The notes under the pieces: model-generated
The model's input: the letters and a program-made list of their open reading frames with translations, nothing else
The model's database searches: none
What the model was told of the DNA's origin: nothing
Made by a program: the position numbers and the translations under genes
Source of the DNA: Chloroflexota bacterium
GTDB lineage: Bacteria > Chloroflexota > Anaerolineae > UBA7937
DNA: 18,352 bases
Direction of reading: 5' to 3'
Assembly: GCA_003453555.1 (NCBI GenBank)
Contig: DMLA01000104.1
Location: 6,071 to 24,422, forward strand
Part shown: in pieces, positions 13,839-18,352 of the stretch
How positions within the stretch are numbered: position 1 is the stretch's first letter
Layout: every line of letters starts with the position of its first letter

Positions 13839-14994
13839 GCGTTTAGTATGGGGGCTGATATTTCTCGTATCTGCCTGTCTGTCGGTGCCAGCGACCCCTG
13901 CTCCTTCACCCACGACTGTGCCACCTCCCACCGAGATACCTTTGCCCACGCCGACGGCCACCGCTACCCCTGGCCCAACTATCACCGGCCAGGGACGACT
14001 GATCTACCTTTTGGGTTCGAGGGTCTATGGTGGAGGCTTCTCGGGGGATAACGCTCAGGAGATCGCCGCTCTCGGCGAGGGCCAGGTCATCTCCCATCGG
14101 CTTCGTGGGAATAGAATGGCCTATCTTTTGGGGCTGGAATTGCGTCTTCTGGATTTGACGCAGGGGAGTGCAACTACCCTTCTTACGTTACCACAGGGGG
14201 CTATCCTCGATACCTTTGACCTCTGTTGGTCGGTAGGAGGGGAGGCTATCGCCTATACCGTAGCCTATGAGGATCCAGAGGCTCTCACCTTCGGCCGTTC
14301 GGTAGAGGTGAGGGTGGTAGACCTGCCGATGGGGGAGCGTCGTCTGGTGACTACCCTGAAAGATCGTTTCTTGGCCACGCTTCTGGGCTATAACGATGCT
14401 TCAGGTGAACTCTTTCTTATCCCTCGGGGAGGCGATCCCAGTTGGGAGTTTGAGGCCATCGTGGTCTATGATGGTTGGAGGAGGGATCAGGTTATCAAAT
14501 CGATCCCCATCGAGGGGGACGCCATGCCCGATCAATCGATACTCTCACCGGACTTGAGCCGGTTGGCTTTGGCCTCCTTCGACTCGGAAGCAGGGACGGG
14601 CCAGATCCTCGTTTACGATCTAACCCTTGCCCAGCCAACGGCGCAACCCTTGGAACTTCCCCCGGGGACGCACGCTCGATGCTTTATCTGGTCTCCCGAT
14701 GGTCAAAGGCTAGCCTATTTCTTGCTTAGCGGGGTCGCCTATGGGGATGAGGTAACCGAAGCCAGGGGGCTCTGGGTGTGGGATTTGAGCGATGAGGCTA
14801 TACAGGTGGCCGAGGAGGATAGCCCCTTCTCATGCCCCCTGGCCTGGTCGCTTGATGGGGATGCGATCTTAGCCGTTCATTATGAGGAGGGTGAGGGCTA
14901 TTATTACCTGGCCTCGAGAGATGGCTCGGGGGTTATGAGGCTGGACATCACTCCGGAGGCCAGGGTGTTAGGGTGGGCACCCAAAGGTGGCTGA
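13831..14994 (+). CDS. Lipoprotein with Thr/Pro-rich linker and TolB-like beta-propeller repeats
   Basis: A 387-residue predicted exported lipoprotein. The signal peptide (MGKRLVWGLIFLVSAC) ends in lipobox VSAC with C16 as the lipidated residue. A low-complexity linker (about 20-52) is rich in Pro and Thr (PTATATPGPT). The rest resembles TolB/WD40-like propeller blades, with recurring W-S-x-D/G-G-x-x-I/L-A-Y segments: LCWSVGGEAIAY (131-142), ILSPDLSRLALA (237-248), FIWSPDGQRLAYF (285-297), LAWSLDGDAILAV (337-349) and a last half-blade LGWAPKGG. The ATG overlaps the glycosyltransferase stop by 8 nt (ATGGGTAA), with GGAGGAG just upstream. The fold suggests protein or glycan binding outside the cell. 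It is the last gene of the operon, and no catalytic motif is visible. Confidence 0.82.
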   Translation: MGKRLVWGLIFLVSACLSVPATPAPSPTTVPPPTEIPLPTPTATATPGPTITGQGRLIYLLGSRVYGGGFSGDNAQEIAALGEGQVISHRLRGNRMAYLLGLELRLLDLTQGSATTLLTLPQGAILDTFDLCWSVGGEAIAYTVAYEDPEALTFGRSVEVRVVDLPMGERRLVTTLKDRFLATLLGYNDASGELFLIPRGGDPSWEFEAIVVYDGWRRDQVIKSIPIEGDAMPDQSILSPDLSRLALASFDSEAGTGQILVYDLTLAQPTAQPLELPPGTHARCFIWSPDGQRLAYFLLSGVAYGDEVTEARGLWVWDLSDEAIQVAEEDSPFSCPLAWSLDGDAILAVHYEEGEGYYYLASRDGSGVMRLDITPEARVLGWAPKGG

Positions 14995-15034
14995 CCATGC
15001 TAGGGGGCCTGGTCAGGCCGATATGGATAATGGC

Positions 15035-15063
15035 CTGAGCCACCGGATCATCCGGTGGCTCAG
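15035..15063. terminator. Strong hairpin between convergent operons, likely bidirectional terminator
   Basis: A perfect 13-bp stem (CTGAGCCACCGGA with TCCGGTGGCTCAG) closes a 3-nt loop, 41 bp after the lipoprotein stop and 41 bp from the DUF1015 stop. No long T-run follows on either strand, so termination may depend on the stem strength or on Rho. A smaller hairpin, GGCCT-GGTC-AGGCC, precedes it at 15006-15019. Confidence 0.7.
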
Positions 15064-15103
15064 TTGCTCGCTTCTCACCATTGAGGACGCTTCCTGATAG
15101 CCG

Positions 15104-16429
15104 CTACCCCAGCCTCTCCTCTTTCCCCACGGGCATCATCACTAGGCCGCTGATCATCTTGGGGTAGAAGTCGGTCGATTTCTGGGGCATCTTCTCGCCC
15201 ACTCCGGAGCAGGCTCTCACCTGGCTTATCTTGGTAGGGTTCAGGAAGAAGACGAACTGGGCCTGGCCACTTTTCACCGCTTCGATGCCTTCCTCGGCGT
15301 CTCGGATATAGTTGATGTTCTCCTGGCGCTTCACGCTCTCCTTATCTATTCCCAGAACCCTCTCGATGAGGAGTTCGTGGAGGATGGTGACGTCCAGGGT
15401 TTTCCACTCCTGGGCTCGTGAGGCCTCCACGAAGCGGTCCATCACCCCCTCGTCCTTGAGGTGAAGGAGATGATATCCCTGGCCGTCGAAGAGGCCGAAG
15501 AGGTGTTCCTTCGCCGCCATCTGGGCCATCTTGGAGAAGAGTTCGTCTTTCCCCTCTGCCGGTGAAACCTCGAAGAACTCCTCTGCCTTGGCCAGGAACT
15601 CCGCTGTCTCCCAGTGGGGGATGGAGTGCATCACTCGGTGGGTAGGGAGGATGGTGAGGCCGGGATCGTCCATGCTCACCAAGCCCACCATGCGATAGTT
15701 GAAAGCCATATCCGGCTCCCATGTGGGGCTCTTCTGGCGCATCTCATCCCGGTAGGCCAGAGCCGTCTCATAACGGTGGTGTCCATCTGCGATGATCAGG
15801 TTCCGTTTGGGTTCCATCTGGGCCTGGAGGGCGGCGATAGTCTCTTGGTCGTCGATCACCCAGAGCCTGTGCCTCACCTCGGCCTCTCCCACAGCGTAAA
15901 GATCGAGATCGGGCCCCTTAGCTAAGTGGGGAGCCAAGAGGGCGGCGATCTCGTCGCCGGGGTAGAGCATGAAGATGAGGCCAAAGTTCACCGCCGTGGC
16001 CCGCAGGAGGGTGAGGCGATCCTCCTTGGGACCGGAGAGGGTCCGCTCGTGGGGTAAAACTACCCCCTCTTTGTAGTCGGTGAGTTGCAAGGCGGCGATG
16101 AAGGCCATGCGGGTGGCGAATTCCCCGGAAGGGAGCCTGAATTCCTGGCTGTAGCCGTAGATGGCTGGTTTGAGGTCCCGGATTAAGATACCTTTCTTGA
16201 GCCACTCTTCGTAGAACTCCCTAGCCCGAGTGTATTGATTATCTGTCTCTGTGTCCCCGGGGAAGGCTTTCCCCTTGATGATGCGCACGATGTTGTGCTC
16301 ATCCAACTGGTAGTATCTCTCTTGCAGATCGCCCTTTATCCTATCGTAGGGGAGGGAGACGGTGAGATCCAGTTTCTCGAACCTCTGGGGGTTGTACCTT
16401 ACCCCCCGGAAAGGGGCTATTTTGGCCAT
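15104..16429 (-). CDS. DUF1015 family protein (SerA/aminotransferase-associated)
   Basis: A 441-residue soluble protein of the DUF1015 family. It starts MAKIAPFRGVRYNP with VSLPYDRI shortly after, the usual N terminus. Hallmarks include KPAIYGYSQEF (87-97), VLPHERT (124-130, a conserved His-Glu), and IADGHHRYETALAYRDE (213-229), the family signature. The C-terminal third contains INYIRDAEEGIEAV and FLNPTK, followed by a conserved GEKMPQKSTDFYPKMISGLVM. No membrane segment is seen. AAGGAGG lies 6 nt before the ATG. It follows serA and a class V aminotransferase on the same strand, an arrangement seen in many anaerobes. A role in serine or phosphoserine metabolism (kinase or phosphatase-like) is therefore a context guess; the biochemical function is not established from sequence. 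Confidence 0.88.
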   Translation of the reverse strand: MAKIAPFRGVRYNPQRFEKLDLTVSLPYDRIKGDLQERYYQLDEHNIVRIIKGKAFPGDTETDNQYTRAREFYEEWLKKGILIRDLKPAIYGYSQEFRLPSGEFATRMAFIAALQLTDYKEGVVLPHERTLSGPKEDRLTLLRATAVNFGLIFMLYPGDEIAALLAPHLAKGPDLDLYAVGEAEVRHRLWVIDDQETIAALQAQMEPKRNLIIADGHHRYETALAYRDEMRQKSPTWEPDMAFNYRMVGLVSMDDPGLTILPTHRVMHSIPHWETAEFLAKAEEFFEVSPAEGKDELFSKMAQMAAKEHLFGLFDGQGYHLLHLKDEGVMDRFVEASRAQEWKTLDVTILHELLIERVLGIDKESVKRQENINYIRDAEEGIEAVKSGQAQFVFFLNPTKISQVRACSGVGEKMPQKSTDFYPKMISGLVMMPVGKEERLG

Positions 16430-16551
16430 GTAAGACCTCCTTGCGATTCTAAAAGTCTAGTGAGGGTGGCAACGATCCATCTCCAGTTGAGGATGAGGTG
16501 GATATCGTTCCACAGGTACCGAGGAAGGATAAAGATCTCGCCCCCTCTGTA

Positions 16552-16707
16552 TTATCCCCCTGGCAGGATAAGCCAGCGAACTAAGCCGGATGTGCCCACC
16601 AACAAGAATACTAGGAAGAGTCGGATATCGACCAAAAGACGCAGTTTCGCTACGCCGCTTCTCCCCTCTGCCAGGTAACGGCTAAAGATGCTCAGCGGGT
16701 CTGGCAA
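16552..16707 (-). CDS. Possible 51-residue small membrane protein (uncertain)
   Basis: From a TTG at 16707 the minus strand encodes 51 residues beginning LPDPLSIFSRYLAEGRSG, then a basic stretch and a hydrophobic helix (RLFLVFLLVGTSGLVRWLIL) ending LPGG before TAA. The composition is what a single-pass small membrane protein would show, and codon use looks like its neighbours. Against it: no Shine-Dalgarno, a TTG start directly after an in-frame TGA, and no family I recognise. At the 3' end is a run of five G. One added base there would carry the frame on to a TAG at 16457, adding about 32 residues ending in CHPH, so a frameshifted or decayed longer gene is possible. It lies between serA and the DUF1015 gene. 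Confidence 0.3.
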   Translation of the reverse strand: MPDPLSIFSRYLAEGRSGVAKLRLLVDIRLFLVFLLVGTSGLVRWLILPGG

Positions 16708-16715
16708 CCATCATG

Positions 16716-16742
16716 CCAGGGGCTAGCCTTACTAGCCCCTGG
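16716..16742. terminator. Perfect hairpin just downstream of serA
   Basis: CCAGGGGCTAG and CTAGCCCCTGG form a perfect 11-bp stem with a 5-nt loop (CCTTA on the plus strand), 23 bp after the serA stop. On the minus strand the sequence after the stem is not T-rich (CATGATGG), so this may be a partial terminator, an attenuator or an RNA-stability element limiting read-through into the DUF1015 gene. On the plus strand a pyrimidine-rich TATCTCTTTCCCCCTT follows. Confidence 0.55.
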
Positions 16743-16765
16743 TATCTCTTTCCCCCTTGGACGGC

Positions 16766-17671
16766 CTAGAACCTCTCCTTGTAGAAGTCGGTCATCAGGC
16801 TCGCCACCTCCATGCCCACGCGGGCTTGGGCCTCCAGCGTGGAGGCGCCGATGTGAGGCGAACCGATGACGTTGTCGAGTTGAAAGAGCCTATTGTCCAC
16901 CGCGGGCTCGGTTTCGAAGACGTCGAGGGCTGCACCCGCCACCTTGCCCGCTACCAGGGCCTCATATAAGGCCTCCTCGTCGATGGTGCCCCCTCGGCCG
17001 CACTGGACGATGTAGACCCCGTCTTTCATCAGGGCGAACTCTTCCCGGCCCAGCAGGTGATGGGTCTCCTCGGTATGGGGCACGTGGAGGGAGATGTAGT
17101 CGGAGGTCTGGAGCAACTCCTTGAGGGGCACTTGGATGGCACAATCGATCTCGTATGGGGTGCGACGGTGGAAGATCACTTTCATCCCTAGGGCATCAGC
17201 CCTTCTGGCCACCGCTGTGCCTATCCGCCCACAGCCGATGAGTCCCAGGGTCTTGCCCTGGATCTCGGTGCCCCGGAACTTCTTCTTCTCCCATCTATTG
17301 GCTTTCATAGATGCTGTGGCTTGGGGGATGTGGCGGGCCAGGGCGAAGAGGTAGCCGATGGTGAGTTCAGCCACCGAATCGGAACTGGCAGCCGGAGTGT
17401 TCATCACCGTGATCCCCTTGGATTGTGCATACTCCACGTCGATGTTGTCTAGCCCCACGCCGCCTCGGACGATCACCCTGAGATCTTTGCCTGCGTCGAT
17501 GATATTCTTCCGCACCATGGTGCGGCTCCGCACCACCATCCCGTGATAGTCAGGGATGGTGGCCTCGAGTTCTTGGGCCGATATATCGTCCTTCACCTCG
17601 ACCTCGATCCCCGCCTGGCGCATCTCCTCGATGGCCTCTGGAGCGGTAGGGTCGCAGATCAATACCTTCAT
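16766..17671 (-). CDS. serA: D-3-phosphoglycerate dehydrogenase-like 2-hydroxyacid dehydrogenase, short form without ACT domain
   Basis: A 301-residue D-isomer-specific 2-hydroxyacid dehydrogenase, probably oxidising 3-phosphoglycerate at the start of serine biosynthesis. Substrate-domain residues include VVRSRT (46-51) and RGGVGLDNID (69-78). The nucleotide domain has TLGLIGCGRIG (141-151), CGRGGTIDEEAL (224-235, catalytic R226), LDVFETEP (249-256, E255) and SPHIGAST (271-278, H273). At the end of the second strand, where NAD enzymes usually have Asp, it has VIFHRR (165-170), which suggests NADP(H) use. No C-terminal ACT domain is present, so classical serine feedback inhibition is unlikely. 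GGGAGG lies 4 nt before the ATG, and the aminotransferase stop is 9 nt upstream. The pathway assignment depends on that neighbour; another hydroxyacid substrate is possible. Confidence 0.87.
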   Translation of the reverse strand: MKVLICDPTAPEAIEEMRQAGIEVEVKDDISAQELEATIPDYHGMVVRSRTMVRKNIIDAGKDLRVIVRGGVGLDNIDVEYAQSKGITVMNTPAASSDSVAELTIGYLFALARHIPQATASMKANRWEKKKFRGTEIQGKTLGLIGCGRIGTAVARRADALGMKVIFHRRTPYEIDCAIQVPLKELLQTSDYISLHVPHTEETHHLLGREEFALMKDGVYIVQCGRGGTIDEEALYEALVAGKVAGAALDVFETEPAVDNRLFQLDNVIGSPHIGASTLEAQARVGMEVASLMTDFYKERF

Positions 17672-17680
17672 TTCGCCTCC

Positions 17681-18352
17681 CTATAAGCCCAGGATATCTT
17701 CGATTTGGCCCGTGACCCATTTCAGGTCGTCGAGGGTCAAGTCGCCCATGTGGGCGATGCGGAAGCAATGTTCCTTGAGAGGGCCATAGCCGTTGGAGAT
17801 CATGGCCCCCCGCTTGCCTAACTCCTCGTTGAGGCCGGCCACGCTGATGCCTCGGGTGTTCTTGACGTTGGTGACCGTGTTCGAAAGATAGCGCTCATCG
17901 GAGTAGAGGGCGAAATATTCACGAGCCCAATCTTGAACGAACTTAGCCATCTCCGCGTGCCGCCGGAAACGGTTCTCCAGCCCCTCGGCCAAGATGTCGT
18001 CTAGTTGTTTGTTGAGAGCCATGATCTGAGGGATGGCCGGCGTGGTTGGCGTCTGGCCTCGCTCGTAATACTTGAGGAAGACGTGAAAGTCGAAATAGTA
18101 CCCCTTATCTTTCACCTCTGCGGAGCGATCCATGGCCTTCTGGCTCACCGAAGCCACGGCCAATCCGGGAGGTAAGGCGAAGCATTTTTGTACCCCGGCC
18201 AGACAGACGTCGATGCCCAGCTTGTCCACCTCGATCTTGATCCCGGCCATGGAACTGACGGCGTCCACCAGGAAGCAGACATCGGGGTAGTTCTTCATCA
18301 CCTCGGCGATCTCGTAGAGGGGGTTGTTGACCCCCGTGGAGGTCTCGTTATG
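17681..18352 (-). CDS. Class V aminotransferase, serine-glyoxylate/phosphoserine type (C-terminal 223 residues; start beyond window edge)
   Basis: A PLP-dependent class V aminotransferase. The frame stays open to the window's last base, so the gene starts outside; the methionine at 18301 is internal. In order, the visible part shows HNETSTGVNNPL (first residues, a cofactor and substrate-binding segment of this family), LVDAVSSMAGIKI with the PLP-pyridine aspartate (residue 30 of the visible part), and LAGVQKCFALPPGLAV with the Schiff-base lysine K56. The pattern GxQKxxxxPPGLA belongs to the serine/alanine-glyoxylate aminotransferase group rather than classical SerC. It is upstream of serA by 9 nt in one operon, so it likely supplies the transamination step of serine synthesis or interconversion. 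The exact amino donor and acceptor cannot be told. Confidence 0.9.
   Translation of the reverse strand, partial: HNETSTGVNNPLYEIAEVMKNYPDVCFLVDAVSSMAGIKIEVDKLGIDVCLAGVQKCFALPPGLAVASVSQKAMDRSAEVKDKGYYFDFHVFLKYYERGQTPTTPAIPQIMALNKQLDDILAEGLENRFRRHAEMAKFVQDWAREYFALYSDERYLSNTVTNVKNTRGISVAGLNEELGKRGAMISNGYGPLKEHCFRIAHMGDLTLDDLKWVTGQIEDILGL

Larger units (their letters stand above)
16430..16765. other. 336-bp interval between serA and the DUF1015 gene
   Basis: This interval holds a perfect hairpin next to the serA stop, a candidate short membrane-protein frame (16552-16707), and an inverted repeat TTATCC-N8-GGATAA (16552-16571) that spans the end of that frame. The AAGGAGG of the DUF1015 gene is at its low-coordinate edge. 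No convincing minus-strand promoter was found, although GGATAATAC near 16550 is -10-like. The DUF1015 gene may be co-transcribed with serA or have its own weak promoter here. Confidence 0.4.

Noticed and set aside
16235..16678. A 147-codon plus-strand open frame over the start of the DUF1015 gene
   Set aside because: Most of it is the reverse of a well-supported DUF1015 coding region, and the remainder shows no family motif.
1..18352. CRISPR arrays, tRNA or rRNA genes, insertion sequences, phage or toxin-antitoxin genes
   Set aside because: I looked for regular spaced repeats, T-loop sequences and transposase or toxin motifs and found none.

Overview
The window looks like a chromosomal segment from an anaerobic bacterium, most likely a member of the Chloroflexota. 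The evidence is a Thr/Pro-rich lipoprotein linker of the kind common in that phylum, a long minus-strand dcw (division and cell wall) cluster, and a CooC-type nickel insertase gene that implies a carbon monoxide dehydrogenase elsewhere. The phylum call is inference. Every region fits one GC-rich host, and I see no insertion sequence, phage, CRISPR array, tRNA or rRNA.

Region 1 (1-5770, minus strand) is a dcw cluster in transcription order mraZ, rsmH, ftsL-like, PBP/ftsI, murF, mraY (cut by the window edge). murE, normally between ftsI and murF, is absent. The genes overlap or sit close together. A strong sigma-70 type promoter (TTGTCA, 17 bp, TATAAT) precedes mraZ. Four TGG-boxes spaced exactly 10 bp apart follow its -10 and look like the MraZ autoregulatory operator. 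The conserved N terminus of RsmH lies upstream of the first usual start codon, so a CTG start overlapping mraZ is likely.

Region 2 (5771-5995) has no gene but contains several inverted repeats that could form a structured RNA.

Region 3 (5996-10664, minus strand) is a nickel operon in the order Fur-family regulator, cooC, methyltransferase, nikMN/cbiM, cbiQ, cbiO. It combines metal sensing, nickel import by an ECF transporter (its ATPase ends in an 11-histidine tail) and nickel delivery to an enzyme. The promoter is a near-consensus TTGACA-17-TAGAAT. A TGCAA-N4-TTGCA inverted repeat at the predicted transcription start resembles a Nur (nickel uptake regulator) box.

Region 4 (10679-15063, plus strand) runs divergently from its own promoter: an O-antigen ligase/polymerase-like membrane protein, a GtrA-family membrane protein, a GT4 glycosyltransferase and a beta-propeller lipoprotein. 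All four are translationally coupled or nearly so. This looks like a surface glycan module. A 13-bp-stem hairpin separates it from the next, convergent operon.

Region 5 (15104-18352, minus strand) is a serine-related operon: a class V aminotransferase (cut by the window edge), a SerA-type dehydrogenase without an ACT domain, a possible small membrane protein, and a DUF1015 protein. The dehydrogenase has His-Arg-Arg where NAD-dependent relatives usually have an Asp.
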